From positions 111,605,806 through 111,669,805 of the forward strand of contig CM076849.1 of assembly GCA_039519185.1 (NCBI GenBank): DNA of 64,000 nt. The letters run 5' to 3'. The position numbers and the translations under genes are program-made. Position 1 is the first letter of the stretch. Every line of letters begins with the position of its first letter. Of the stretch, positions 10,792-21,648 are shown piece by piece. The DNA is from Astragalus membranaceus (taxonomy: Eukaryota > Streptophyta > Magnoliopsida > Fabales > Fabaceae). The notes beneath the pieces are model-generated. The model did no database searches, was not told where the DNA came from, and saw only the letters and a program-made list of their open reading frames with translations.

Positions 10792-12621
10792 TGTTGCCTG
10801 TAGGAAACCTTCTCAAGTAGCATGTGTTGCTGTAGGGCTTGAGAAGCGAGTTGCTTCTGTGTTAGAAGCTACCTAGTAGATCAAAAGGATCATATTAGGT
10901 GTGAGAACAGTAGGTAGAGCTGTGTTAAGAAAACTACCATGAGAACTTTAAGATTGGGTTGGTTGTAAAGTTGTAACTATTTAGAAAATAATGGAAATAC
11001 TCACGGGGTGTGAGGAGTGGATGTAGCCTAGGATTTTGGGTGCCACTATACATCATTGTGTTATTTAATGCTTTTCTAAGTTGTTTGTTTTCACTGCATT
11101 TAAAACTCTCTGTTAAGAGAGGTTTTAGAAAACTGAGAAGACAACTCTTTGACCCTTCTCAACTACACACAGTTTTCTTAAAACACTATTTTACAACCCT
11201 TCTCAAATGTTTTCAAAGTGGTAAACTAAAAGTATCGATGTTAAGTATTTGGCTTAATTACAGTTTTGGTCCCCCTATTTTCACCAATTCATGATTTTAG
11301 TCCCCTAAGAATTTTTTTCACGAATTTAGTCCACCTCTTTTCACAAACTCACGATTTTAGTCCCCCAAAAATTATTTTTGACGAATTTTGTCCCGCTATT
11401 TTCCCATTCTGTAAAATTAAAGTCCCCCTATTTTCCCAATTTGTAAAATCAAAGTCATTCTCATAAAAATTATTATTATTATTATTATTATTACAAATAA
11501 ATTTTTTTATATTTAATAAATAAAAATTCCATCTTTCTTCTTCATTCAATATTTCCTATCCCTTTGCGACCCTAATCCCAAATCCAGCAAACCCAGCATC
11601 GTTCCTTCAAAAGAAAACCAGTGGAAATTTGTGAACAGTATAATCATGAGTAGATAGATTAGTTTCTTAAGCACGTTGTCATGAATTTGATCCTATCATG
11701 TGTATGTAAATGTCTTTTCGAGAGATTCAAAACTCACTTAGATAGTAAAGTATATTTAATGAAGAAAATTTGAACTCCAAATTCACAAGAATATTGTTCT
11801 TCATTAACTTTTTTTTTGACAGAATGTTATCAACTTTTATAAACCCAAAACTATTCTTTTTTTGGGCCAAAACACAACCATTTTTAGAAACTATAATCAA
11901 ATATTCCTAGAGGCAATATTGATGCTTATAAGGTTTGCTTTTGAATGAACGATGTTGAGTTTGCTGGGTTTGAGTTCGTGAAGGAAGAGAAAATATCGAA
12001 TAAAGAAGGTGGGATTTTTATTTATTAAATATAAGAATTAAAAATTAATTTTTGTAATAATAATAACAATAATTTTTATGTTTAAATTCCAATAAGGCAA
12101 GCTAGAGTGTCAGCCACGTAGGATAAGTGACAGACTAATCAGTGCCAATTTTGACCAAATTAGAGGGGGGACTTTGATTTTACAAATTGTGAAAATAGGG
12201 GGACTAAATTTGTGAAAAAAAATTCTTGGGGGACTAAAATCGTGAGTAGGTAAAAATAGGGAGACCAAAAACTGTAATTAAGCCTAAGTATTTTACACTT
12301 AAGATAAGATTTTCAAACACTCTCTCTTACCTTGAAAAGTTATTTTAAAAATCACTCTACTTACTGTTTTGATATCCATTATGAGAAGAAAGAATAACTG
12401 ACCCTTCTCAACTCAGAAACAGAGTTGAGAAGACAGTTTCGTCTCACCCTTCTGTACTCACTATCACAGTTGAGAAGACTATTTTCACCCACCCTTCTCA
12501 ACTTAGCATTTACACACTTAATGTATAACCATACCTGTGAAGCTGTTTACATTATTTCAGGTTAATTTTTCGAAGGGACACAATTCAAACCCCCCTTCCT
12601 TGTGACACTCACTGACTTCCA
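10792..12621 (+). repeat. Copia array LTR 2 (interrupted by the foldback element)
   Basis: It starts TGTTGCCTGTAGG and ends GACTTCCA before the PBS, with canonical TG...CA ends. Removing the 1034-bp foldback element and one TSD copy leaves about 787 bp, the same length as LTR 3. Confidence 0.75.
11251..12284. mobile_element. Mutator-type foldback MITE (9-bp TSD)
   Basis: The terminal inverted repeats begin GGCTTAATTACAGTTTTGGT and end in the complement (ACTGTAATTAAGCC). The 9-bp target duplication taagtattt (11242-11250 and 12285-12293) points to the Mutator superfamily. Similarity between the arms runs far beyond the tips: the left arm with repeated 'ttagtccccc' phrases, a TTA/ATT tract and an ATTTAATAAATAAAAATTCC segment is mirrored on the right. 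Only the centre (about 11640-11930) is unpaired. It has no transposase gene. Confidence 0.85.
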
Positions 12622-12689
12622 TTGGTATCAGAGCTCGGCCTCTGGGTTGAGCACACTCTAAAAGTGTCAGAGGAAAAGATTTAGGAAGA

Positions 12690-14119
12690 AGTCATGAGCA
12701 AACCCAATTTCAATTCCTTCTTTCCAGAAAGTGCTTCATCAAATAAAAGGAAAGGAAAGGCATCACCAAAGTATATAAGGGGCACATTGGAAGGAGAACG
12801 AAGCAAGTAAAAATGCACTTACTTTGAATGTAAGTATTTTGGGCACATGAAGAAAAATTTCCCACTCCTCAACAAGAAGAGGTATCAAATTCTAATCTTT
12901 CAAAAGGTGATAGCTGTTAAGAAATTTAACCTTCTTTCCATATTTTATTAGATGACTCAAATAGTTAATCTCAAAAAAGGCATGCTATTTAGAGAACAGA
13001 TTTGAGAGTCAAATAAAGAAGACGAGGAACTTAGAGTTCAGAATGAAAGAATGGCTGAAACCATTCATACTTTGCAATAATATCATTTTAAGCATTCTGA
13101 ACAATATAAGCTTTTCAAGTTAAAAATGTCCAATGAGATAAGTTCCCATAACTCTGATGTTGAAAAGAAAAACCATGTTTTGAAAGAACAAATTAGGGAC
13201 ATGACAAATGAGCTATTGATTTGTGTAGAAAATCTTGAGGCTTCTCAAGTAAGCAACAACATTCATGAGATGGCTAAAACTAATAAGAAAGATTTATATA
13301 TGAAGAGTAAAATATCAAACGTCAAATGCTCATATTGCAAATAGTTTGGACACCATATTTCAAACTATAACCAAAGGCAAAAAGTTTTCACTTGGAAGTC
13401 AACTAACTACCAAGGAACCAAAAACAAAGGGACCTAGATTATTGATTTTTGATACAGGAGTGTCTCTTAACACCAATGAGAAAGATGTGGTTCCTAGACA
13501 GTGAAATCTCAAGGCACATGACAGCGGAGAAGGATAAGTTCTCTCCATGGAGAGCCTTGATGGAGCACTTGTCATGTATGGTAATAATGGCAAAGACTTC
13601 ATCAAAGGAGTAGATGTAGTAGGTAAAATAAAATCTGCTCAGATTCAAATGTTTAATTTGTTAAGCAATTACAACATAACTTTCTTACTGTGAGACAATT
13701 ATGTGATTCTGGACATGAAATGTTTGCTTAGTGTGAGTCAATTTTGTGATTCTGGACATGAAATGTTTTTTAAATCGGACTCATGAAAAATAAATAGTTT
13801 AGTGTCTAGAAAACTATTTTATTGGTCATAGAACAAATAGTCTCTATAGCATTTGTCTTGGTGATTTACCTGATCAAATGTGTCTTAGTTCAAAAGAAGA
13901 TGACAAATGGATGTGGCATAGGAGATTTGGTCATGTTAACATGAAAACCCTTTCAAAATTGTCCAAACTTGATTTAGTGAGAGGGCTTCCAAAGATTAAG
14001 TATGAGAAGGATATATCATGTGAAGCATGCATTCAAGGAAAGCATGTTAAATCATCTTTTAAACCTATTAACATGATTTCCACTCAGAAACCTTTGGAAC
14101 TTCTGCACACAGATCTATG
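12690..14119 (+). pseudogene. Copia copy B: gag, protease remnant, truncated GAG-pre-integrase
   Basis: This has the same content and the same fusion point as copy A. The zinc knuckle region is at 12815-12870 and the coiled coil at 13020-13344. The GAG-pre-integrase domain is best preserved at 13878-14110 (WMWHRRFGHVNMKTLSKL, then CEACIQGKHVKSSFKPIN) and stops after LLHTDLC. It has its own stops (for example near 13078) and a short local duplication around 13685-13760 (two copies of the GTGATTCTGGACATGAAATG phrase). It cannot make integrase or RT. Confidence 0.75.
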
Positions 14120-14615
14120 TGTTGCCTGTAGGAAACCTTCTCAAGTAGCTTGTGTTGCTGTAGGGCTTGAGAAGCGAGTTGCTTCTGTGTTAGAAGCTAC
14201 CTAGTAGATAAAAAGGATCATATTAGGTGTGAGAGCAGTAGGTAGAGCTGTGTTAAGAAAACTACCATGAGAACTTTAAGCCTGGGTTGGTTGTAAAGTT
14301 GTAACTATTTGAAAAATAGTGGAAAAACTCACCGGGTATGAGGAGTGGGTGTAGCCCAGGGTTTTGAGTGAACCACTATACATCATTGTGTTATTTAATA
14401 CTTTTCTAAGTTCTTTTTTTTTTCAATGCACTTAAAACTCTCTATTTAGAGATAGTTTTAGAAAACTGAGAAGACAGCTCTGCTGACCCTTCCCAACTAC
14501 ACATAGTTTTCTTAAAACACTGTTTTACAACCCTTCTCAAATGTTTTCAAAGTGGTTAACTTAATGTATCTAATTGAGTATTTTACACTTAAGATAAGAT
14601 TTTCAAACACTCTCT

Positions 14616-16112
14616 TTTTACCAAGTGGCTTCTGTCTCAAGAGGGGGCGTGAATTGAGATTTAAAAAACGTTTGAATCTTTTCAAAAACTTTATCCCCTT
14701 TTCTCAAATGACTTAGATCAATTGTTCGCGCAGGTTAGGTGGAAACGAAGGAATTAGAAAGTTAAAGCACTAAAGCGGTAAAACAGTTAAGCAGCACAGC
14801 GGTAAAAGCAGTAACACAGTAAAGTAGGAAAGCAATAAAGCACACAGAGATTTATCCTGGTTCGGTCACCTCCCAGTGACCTACGTCTAGTCCTCACACC
14901 CTTGTGAGATTTTTCCACTATCCACCAAGGCTTACAGGTGCCTTGAGAAACCTTTACAAGATCTGGGCACTCCTTCAACTAGGATGCCCCACCTATTGAA
15001 GAGCCCGCAAATCTAACCCAAACAAACAAGAGATACCCCACCCTTGTTACAACAGTTTCCCCAGAAAGATACCCCACTTCCTAGTACATGCAAATACCCC
15101 TAGAGAGATTCCCCACTCTCTAGATCACAAACAGAATAACAGATAAACTATAAATACCTCTTATGTAGGCTGATGATACAATTTGAAGATTACAACTCCC
15201 AAACTAACTCTTGCAGAAGATCAGCTCTGACGGACCAACGGAACGAAGAGAGCAAAAATAAAATATAAAAGAGTTTTTTTAATAGTGTGTAATTCGTGAA
15301 AATGGGTTGTAATTTGATTTGAAAAAGAGGCGCCTATTTATAGGAAAATCCACTTGGTTTATTTTAGGAAATGAAGTAATCGATTAGTTGTTAAAAACAC
15401 TTGGAATGTATAATCGATTAAGGGCTCAATTGTTTTCAGATTGGATAATCGATTAGGTGCCTTGGATATTCAATTAGGCACTTTCCAAATTCCTTAGAAA
15501 CTTTCCAAAATAGGTGATAATCGATTATAGTGTTTAGTTTAAGAGATGGATAATCGATTAAGCTTCTGAATACTTTTCAGGTGGATAATCGATTATGCAC
15601 TTGGTATAATCGATTAGGAGCTTTCCAAAATTGTTGATACTTTCCAAAAATAGTTGATAATCGATTATGATATGTTGTTCTAAAGTAGGGTAATCGATTA
15701 TGCACTTTCTTTTTTGTTGGAAAACTTGTTTTTAGGGTTTTTCAAAAATGCTTCTTGTGATTATATGAGTATGCATGCATTTTGAAAACCGTGGGACTAC
15801 GAGAGATGAGCTGACCTTTGCGAGAGCTTACATATTTCCTAAGACACACCCAAACCCTAAGTACTACCCTTAATTTTAAGGACTACTCTTAAATCTTCAA
15901 TCTTTAAAAACTCGGGCTTGCTTGTCTTGGATAGTGACTTTTGATCTTTGTCACTTTCACCACTTTTAGCCATCACCATTGGCTTTGGTTATGTTTGATT
16001 ATCTTTAGCTCTTGGTCATCTTTATCTCTTGATCCTTTTTCATCATCAAAACTATTAGGACCTTGTCCTACAATATAGGTCCTGCATACAACCTGCATAC
16101 AAGACATCTACA
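14616..16112 (-). repeat. SIRE-like element 3' LTR
   Basis: 1497 bp. The terminal dinucleotide at 14616-14617 is mutated (TT where the other LTR has TG). A TATA box on the - strand lies at 15335-15342 (TATAAATA). An array of TAATCGATTA palindromes occupies 15376-15701, just upstream of the TATA box in element orientation. Confidence 0.9.
15376..15701. repeat. TAATCGATTA palindrome array in LTR (second copy at 19667-19990)
   Basis: About ten TAATCGATTA palindromes (one decayed to ATTCAATTA at 15468) have start-to-start spacings near 33, 35, 21, 51, 33, 34, 22, 51 and 33 bp. The spacing series repeats about every 140 bp, so the array grew by duplicating a four-site unit. It lies 35-360 bp upstream of the TATA box, in U3. 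Confidence 0.9.
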
Positions 16113-16126
16113 TTCTCCCCCTTTTT
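16113..16126 (-). promoter_or_regulatory. Polypurine tract of SIRE-like element
   Basis: On the - strand AAAAAGGGGGAGAA directly precedes the 3' LTR start TGTAGATG. This is the plus-strand primer, typical of SIRE elements. Confidence 0.85.
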
Positions 16127-16789
16127 GATGATGACAAAACTATGTTCGTCTCAAGGTGGGAGGTTAGTTCAAAACGGATAATTCATATATATAGTACTCC
16201 CCCTATCATGATGCTCCCCCTGAATTGCTGACTAGATGCATAAAATGTAAAATGACAGTGACAGTTCTATATGCTCATGTAGTGCAACACTATACTTCTC
16301 CCCCTTTTTGTCATGATCAAAAGGGTCAACATATGATAAATTTTGCGAATCGAATGTCACAGCTTTTTGAAGTAGTAAAAGAACCATTGCGGATTTATAA
16401 GTGATCATCAAAACCAAAGGAAAATCATATTTGAAACCATACAGAGAATGTTTCATCAAAATAGGTAAAATCATGAGTCTCAAAATTTTGTGAACCAGTT
16501 GTTTAACCTTCACACGTTTCATGCTGCTTAGTTTTGAAAGTTGGTGATGACAGCCAGAATATGGGGGAATTTTTTTTTGTTAAACAAAGATTGTGAGCAT
16601 GAATTTTGAAAATTAGTACCAGAGCTAGCAATTGATTGTGACAGAAGAAAGTAGATTTCAAGAGAAAGTAGTACTTCATCTGCTTTAGAAAACGCTTTTG
16701 GAGCACACAGAAATTCACAAGTCACAATTTAAATTCATATTTTATAAAATCACTTGAGAAACATTTAATTGAAAAGTAATTTTGAGGAG

Positions 16790-16965
16790 CCAGGTTTTCT
16801 TTTGCAGTGGATTTGTGAAAACATCAACTAGCTGTTTGCGACTACTCAACTAACTTAATCATATTGTCGCCTTTCTAACCATAACCTCTAAGAAGGTGAT
16901 ATGATAATTCTACATGCTCAGTCCTAGAGGGATGGCCAGAATACTTTGTTTGTTTCATGCCTTAT
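16790..16965 (-). pseudogene. Remnant of copia RNase H C-terminus
   Basis: Reading the - strand, phrases similar to the RNase H end of copia elements can be recognised: a segment resembling SRTEHVELSYHLLRG near 16900-16960, and LVDVFTNPLQKK near 16795-16830 (the ADIFTK-type end). Everything between the end of gag (17252) and this scrap is gone, which marks one large internal deletion of protease, integrase and RT. From here to the PPT (16127-16790) I see AT-rich 3' sequence without a gene. Confidence 0.6.
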
Positions 16966-17251
16966 AAATGTTGTTCTTTAAAGATGCATGAAATGAGATT
17001 CAGAGATTACTTTATTTCACAAGTCACATGTTTGACTTAGTACACTATACTTTAAGCACATTTTTTGTTAGAGGTGAATAATACTTTTCTAACCTTTACC
17101 CGTGATTCTCCCTCTATTCATCACAAGTCACATGACGGCTTTTTCCGGGGGTGAGTGTTAAGAACTTTATTGCGTCTCCGGTCATGCGCTTTGAGTCTTT
17201 GCTGTCAGGGTATCAATCTGCCCCCATACCTTGAAGCATACCTGCAATGAT

Positions 17252-18871
17252 CTAAAACAAGGTTCTAGGTACCCAAATCTCTTTGGTTCCTTGTGGGTTA
17301 ATGTTTGGTATGGTCCTTTTGGGAACCCATACCTTCTTCACAATTTGTTTACCTCTTGCTCTGCAAGCAGAAGCAGTATGTCCAGGTTTACCACAATAAT
17401 AACATGTAATATAAGGTCTAGTGGAAAATTTTGGTTTATAATGAACATTCCTTTCTATGGGTTTATTTCTAGGAGCTTTATGATGCATATTTTGTAAACT
17501 AGATAATTTCCTAACAGTCCATTCCAGTTCATGAATTTTCTTTTCGCATTCAACACATTTATCACATGTATTGTTTTCTTTAAGGCATGCAAGGCTATCA
17601 TTTTCCTTTCTAAGTTCTAGTTTTTCCTTAGTCAAGGCAATAACATCATTTTGAAGATGAGTGATGACTTTCTTGGATTTATCTAATGCTTTAGCTAGTT
17701 TTAAGGATTTATCATGCAATTCAGTAAATGCTTCATACAGTTCATCATAATCATCTTGCAAAGTTTCAGAGTTAGAAGATACCTGAGTTTCACTTTCGTG
17801 GTCGGTCATGAGAGCAATTTGATCTCTTTCACTTTCTGAACTATCTGATGAGTTCATGTTGTTGTTTTCCCATGCCGTGTAGGCTTTTCTACTCCTGTTT
17901 CTCTTGGATCCCTTTTTCTCATACTTTGATCGTTTTCTTTTTAATCTTGGGCATTCCATTTTCATGTGTCCGGATTTCCCACATTCGTAGCAGGTTGGTG
18001 GACTTGAGAAATTTTCCTTGTATGAGACTCCTTTGGTTGGAGAATTCTTTTCGAGAGATCTTTTTATGAACCTTTTGAATTGTCTTACCATTAGATATAT
18101 ATTCTCATCCTCTTCATCACTTTCACTTTGCGAATCATCACTGTTGTCGGATGAACTTGAACTTGAAGCCTTGAGAGGTAGGATTTTTCTTTTCTTGACT
18201 TTTCCTTCATGCTCTGCTAGACGAGTGAGCTCTAACTCGTACTCTAGTAGTTTCCCAAATAGAGTGGCAAGTGACATGGTAGCTAAATTTCTCGATTTAG
18301 CTATAGCAGTTACCTTTGGTTGCCATTCTCGGTTTAGGCATCTCAGCACTTTGTTGATCAGGTCTTCGGGAGGAAATGATTTTCCTAATGAAGCCAATTT
18401 GTTCACTATTTGAGTGAACCTCTTTTGCATTTCTTGTATGGATTCTCCTTGATCCATTCTGAACAATTCATATTCCCGAATGAGAGTATTTTTTCTTGCT
18501 CTATTTACCTCACTAGTACCTTCATGAGTGACTTGAAGGTTGTCCCACGTTTCTTTAGCAGTTTTACAATTTGACACTCTGAAGAATTCATCGGGACTAA
18601 GTTCGGAAGTGATAATGTTTTTGGCTCGGAAATTAAGTTGAACTTTCCTTTTCTCATTGTCTGTCCATTCATCTATTTCTTTTACTGTGAGTGTGCCATC
18701 TACTACGTGCGTGGGGACAAAAGGTCCATTTTCCACAGCATCCCATATATCTATATCTACCCCTTCTATATATATTCTTAATCTTTCTTTCCAATATGCA
18801 TAGTCTTCTCCGTTGAATCCCAGAGGACGGAAAAGAGATGCACCCTCTTGCGTATACCAACCTGAAGCCAT
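17252..18871 (-). CDS. SIRE-like Gag, 539 residues, intact
   Basis: Gag forms the virus-like particle that packages element RNA. The first ATG is at 18871; the open frame extends 17 codons upstream into the PBS, where there is no ATG. Residues about 1-230 are the UBN2-type gag domain (YWKERLRIYIEGVDIDIWDAV, the ETWDNLQVTHEGTSEVNRA region, EMQKRFTQIVNKLASLGK). A Ser/Asp-rich linker and a first zinc knuckle CYECGKSGHMKMEC follow, then a coiled coil (HDKSLKLAKALDKSKKVITH), then a second knuckle CYYCGKPGHTASAC. It ends with the SIRE-type tail KEIWVPRTLF. The frame is open throughout although pol is deleted, so the element could in principle be packaged using proteins from an intact relative (inference). 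Confidence 0.9.
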   Translation of the reverse strand: MASGWYTQEGASLFRPLGFNGEDYAYWKERLRIYIEGVDIDIWDAVENGPFVPTHVVDGTLTVKEIDEWTDNEKRKVQLNFRAKNIITSELSPDEFFRVSNCKTAKETWDNLQVTHEGTSEVNRARKNTLIREYELFRMDQGESIQEMQKRFTQIVNKLASLGKSFPPEDLINKVLRCLNREWQPKVTAIAKSRNLATMSLATLFGKLLEYELELTRLAEHEGKVKKRKILPLKASSSSSSDNSDDSQSESDEEDENIYLMVRQFKRFIKRSLEKNSPTKGVSYKENFSSPPTCYECGKSGHMKMECPRLKRKRSKYEKKGSKRNRSRKAYTAWENNNMNSSDSSESERDQIALMTDHESETQVSSNSETLQDDYDELYEAFTELHDKSLKLAKALDKSKKVITHLQNDVIALTKEKLELRKENDSLACLKENNTCDKCVECEKKIHELEWTVRKLSSLQNMHHKAPRNKPIERNVHYKPKFSTRPYITCYYCGKPGHTASACRARGKQIVKKVWVPKRTIPNINPQGTKEIWVPRTLF

Positions 18872-18909
18872 TTCTCTTGAAGCGGCTAAGCTCTTTATAC
18901 AAGAGTCTA

Positions 18910-18921
18910 GCTCTGATACCA
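18910..18921 (-). promoter_or_regulatory. PBS, initiator Met-tRNA, SIRE-like element
   Basis: TGGTATCAGAGC on the - strand, two bases inside the 5' LTR end at 18924. Confidence 0.92.
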
Positions 18922-18923
18922 CT

Positions 18924-20402
18924 TGTTACCAAGTGGCTTCAGTCTCAAGAGGGGGGGGGGTGAATTGAGATTTAAAAAACTTTATCCCCTTTTCTCAAAT
19001 GACTTAGATCAGTTGTTCGCGCAGGTTAAGTGGAAGCGAAGGAATTAGAAAGTTAAAGCACATAAGCGGTAAAACAGTTAAGCAGCACAGCGGTAAAAGC
19101 AGTAAAGCAGTAAAGTAGGAAAGCAATAAAGCACGCAGAGATGTATCCTGGTTCGGACACCTCCCAGTGACCTACGTCCAGTCCTCACACCCTTGTGAGA
19201 TTTTCCCACTAACCACCAAGGCTTACAGGTGCCTTGAGAAACCTTTACAAGATCTGGGCACTCCTTCAACTAGGATGCCCCACCTATTGAAGAGCCTGCA
19301 AATCTAACCCAAACAAACAAGAGATACCCCACCCTTGTTACAACAGTTTCCCAGAAAGATACCCCACTTCCTAGTACATGCAACTACCCCTAGAGAGATT
19401 CCCCACTCTCTAGATCACAAACAGAATAACAGATAAACTATAAATACCTCTTATGTAGGCAGATGATACAACTTGAAGATTACAACCCCCAAACTAACTA
19501 TTGCAGAAGATCAGCTCTGACGGACCAATGGAAGGAAGAGAGCAAAAATAAAAAATAAAAGATTTTTTCTAATAGTGTGTAATTCGTGAAAATGGGTTGT
19601 AATTTGATTTGAAAAAGAGGCGCCTATTTATAGGAAAATCCGCTTGGTTTATTTTAGGAAATGAAGTAATCGATTAGTTGTTAAAAACACTTGGAATGTA
19701 TAATCGATTAAGGGCTCAATTGTTTTCAGATTGGATAATCGATTAGGTGCCTTGGATAATCGATTAGGCACTTTCCAAATTCATTAGAAACTTTCCAATA
19801 TAGGTGATAATCGATTATAGTGTTTAGTTTAAGAGATGGATAATCGATTAAGCTTCTGAATACTTTTCAGGTGGATAATCGATTATGCACTTGGTATAAT
19901 CGATTAGGAGCTTTCCAAAATTGTTGATTCTTTCCAAAAATAGTTGATAATCGATTATGATATGTAGTTCTAAAGTAGGGTAATCGATTATGCACTTTCT
20001 TTTTAGTTGGAAAACTTGTTTTTAGGGTTTTTCAAAAATGCTTCTTGTGATTATATGAGTATGCATGCATTTTGAAAACCGTGGGACTACGAGAGATGAG
20101 CTGACCTTTGCGAGAGCTTACATATTTCCTAAGACACACCCAAACCCTAAGTACTACCCTTAATTTTAAGGACTACTCTTAAATCTTCAATCTTCAAAAA
20201 CTCGGGCTTGCTTGTCTTGGATAGTGACTTTTGATCTTTGTCACTTTCACCACTTTTAGCCATCACCATTGGCTTTGGTTATGTTTGATTATCTTTAGCT
20301 CTTGGTCATATTTATCTCTTGGTCCTTTTTCATCATCAAAACTATTAGGTCTTTGTCCTACAATATAGGTCCTGCATACAACCTGCATACAAGACATCTA
20401 CA
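18924..20402 (-). repeat. SIRE-like element 5' LTR
   Basis: 1479 bp with TG...CA ends. The TATA box (TATAAATA on the - strand) is at 19625-19632. The ATCGAT palindrome array lies at 19667-19990 with all sites intact. A run of ten G at 18951-18960 sits near the 3' end. Confidence 0.9.
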
Positions 20403-20703
20403 TCTCTTACCTTGAAAAGCCATGTTAAAAAATCACTCTACTCACTGTGTTGATATCCGTTATGAGAACAAAAAACTAACTGACCCTTCTCAACTCAAAA
20501 ACATAGTTGAGAAAAAAGTTTCGTCTCACCCTTCTCTACTCACTATCACAGTTGAGAAGACTGTTTTCACTCACCCTTCTCAACTTAGCATTTACACACT
20601 TAATGTCTAACCTTACTTGTGAAACTGTTTACATTATTTTAGGTTAATTTTTCAAAAGGTCACAATTCAAACCCCCCTTCCTTGTGACACTCATTGACTT
20701 CCA

Positions 20704-21171
20704 TTGGTATCAGAGCTCGGCCTCTAGGTAGAGCACACTCTAAATGTGTCAGAGGAAGAGATCTAGGAAGAAGTCATGAGCAAACCGAATTCTGTTTCCT
20801 TCTTTCTAGGAAGTGCTTCATCAAATAGAAGGAAAGGAAAGACATCACCAAAGTATATGAGGGGCACATTTAAAGGATAAGGAAGCAAGTTAAAATGCAC
20901 TTACTTTGAATGTAGGTATTCTGGGCACATGAAGCAAGATTTCCCACTCCTCAACAAGAAGAGGTGTCAAATTCTAATCTTTCATAAAGTGACAGCTGTT
21001 AAGAAAATTAACCTTCTTTCCATATTTTATTAGAGGACACAAATAGTTTATCTCAAAAAAGGCATGCTATTTAGAGAACAAATTTGAGAGTCAAAGAAAG
21101 AAGATGAGGAAATTAGAGTTCAGAATGAAAGAATGGCTAAAACCATTCATACTTTGCAACAATATCATTTT
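20704..21171 (+). pseudogene. Copia copy C: short gag remnant
   Basis: PBS at 20705-20716, then the same gag segment as copies A and B (broken zinc knuckle at 20895-20945, start of the coiled coil at 21090-21171). The sequence then jumps, within ATTTTAA, directly into LTR 3' sequence (ACACTTAATGTCTAACC). This is a deletion between gag and LTR. Confidence 0.75.
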
Positions 21172-21278
21172 AAACACTTAATGTCTAACCATACTTGTGA
21201 AGCTATTTACATTGCTTCAGGTTAATTTTTAAAAGGGCCACAATTCCATCCCCTTCCTTGTGACACTCATTGACTTCA
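21172..21278 (+). repeat. Copia array LTR 4 (last ~107 bp)
   Basis: It matches the LTR 3' end from ACACTTAATGTC to TTGACTTCA, one base shorter than the others at the terminus. It borders Tat-1 sequence at 21279. Confidence 0.7.
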
Positions 21279-21284
21279 TTAATT

Positions 21285-21648
21285 GTTTTACCTTGTCGAG
21301 ATATTTGATTAGCATATCTTCTATGGTGCTGAAAGCTAGTGTAACTTATCTGATTGTGAGAGGTGAGTCACTCCGGGCCTTCAAGTCTTCAACCCCTAGG
21401 TCAGCTGCTAGGACCATTCCTGCTATTAGGCCTTCGTATTCGGCCTGGTAATTGCTGGCCTTCCAAACAAACCTGAGAGACTGTTCTAAGATCACTCCGT
21501 CTGGACCCTCGAGGGTTACTATAGTGCCGCTACCTTGTAAGTTGGACGATATGTTGATCGAGAGAATCCATGTCCTTTTGGCTTCTAGTTGATCACTAGC
21601 GTTTTCCTCCACCAGCTCTATGGAGAAGTCTTCTAGTTCTTGTGCCTT
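21285..21648 (-). pseudogene. Tat-1 archaeal-type RNase H
   Basis: The - strand reads KRTWILSINISSNLQGSGT, then LEGPDGVILEQSLRF, KASNYQAEYEGLIAGMV and LKARSDSPLTIR: the aRNH domain of Tat retrotransposons, including the helix with catalytic Glu and the strand Asp. The strand before it reads SINISS where a DGSS-type motif is usual, so the first catalytic Asp looks lost. A stop follows the SDSPLTIR strand, then IEDMLIKYLDKVK. The CACTA-1 tip at 21649 cuts it off from the RT of the same element, which now lies 40 kb away at 61545-62145. The copia array abuts its downstream side. Confidence 0.8.

Larger units (their letters stand above)
14616..20402 (-). mobile_element. SIRE-like Ty1/copia element, complete ends, gag only
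   Basis: LTRs are at 14616-16112 and 18924-20402. The TSD is tctct on both sides (14611-14615 and 20403-20407). On the - strand the LTR starts TGTAGATGTCTTG and ends CTTGGTAACA. A Met-tRNA PBS (18910-18921) and a PPT of AAAAAGGGGGAGAA type (16113-16126) are both present. The internal region is only 2.8 kb: an intact gag and a scrap of the RNase H end, with protease, integrase and RT missing. The two LTRs differ at a modest number of sites (roughly 2% by eye). Confidence 0.9.
14120..20703 (+). repeat. Copia array LTR 3 (split by the SIRE-like element)
   Basis: The left part is 14120-14615 and the right part 20408-20703, joined through the 5-bp TSD tctct of the nested element. Joined length is about 790 bp. 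It ends CTTCCA before the PBS of copy C. Confidence 0.75.
8986..21278 (+). mobile_element. Head-to-tail array of pol-truncated Ty1/copia (SIRE-related) copies
   Basis: The order is partial LTR, internal A, LTR, internal B, LTR, internal C (short), LTR end. Each internal region begins with a Met-tRNA PBS (TGGTATCAGAGC at 9337, 12623 and 20705). A and B both end at the same point in the GAG-pre-integrase domain, fused directly to the LTR. The full LTR is about 790 bp once nested insertions are removed. The left LTR lacks its 5' part and no outer TSD is visible. Two later insertions lie inside: a foldback element in the second LTR and a SIRE-like element in the third. Confidence 0.75.

Noticed and set aside
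17848..18413. + strand open frames opposite the SIRE-like gag
   Set aside because: Phe/Ser-rich shadows of the - strand gag, without domains.
8967..21386. The phrase CGGGCCTTCAAG near both edges of the copia array as a target duplication
   Set aside because: It lies inside unrelated sequence on each side (antisense gene and aRNH codons), not at the array boundaries, and the left LTR is truncated anyway.
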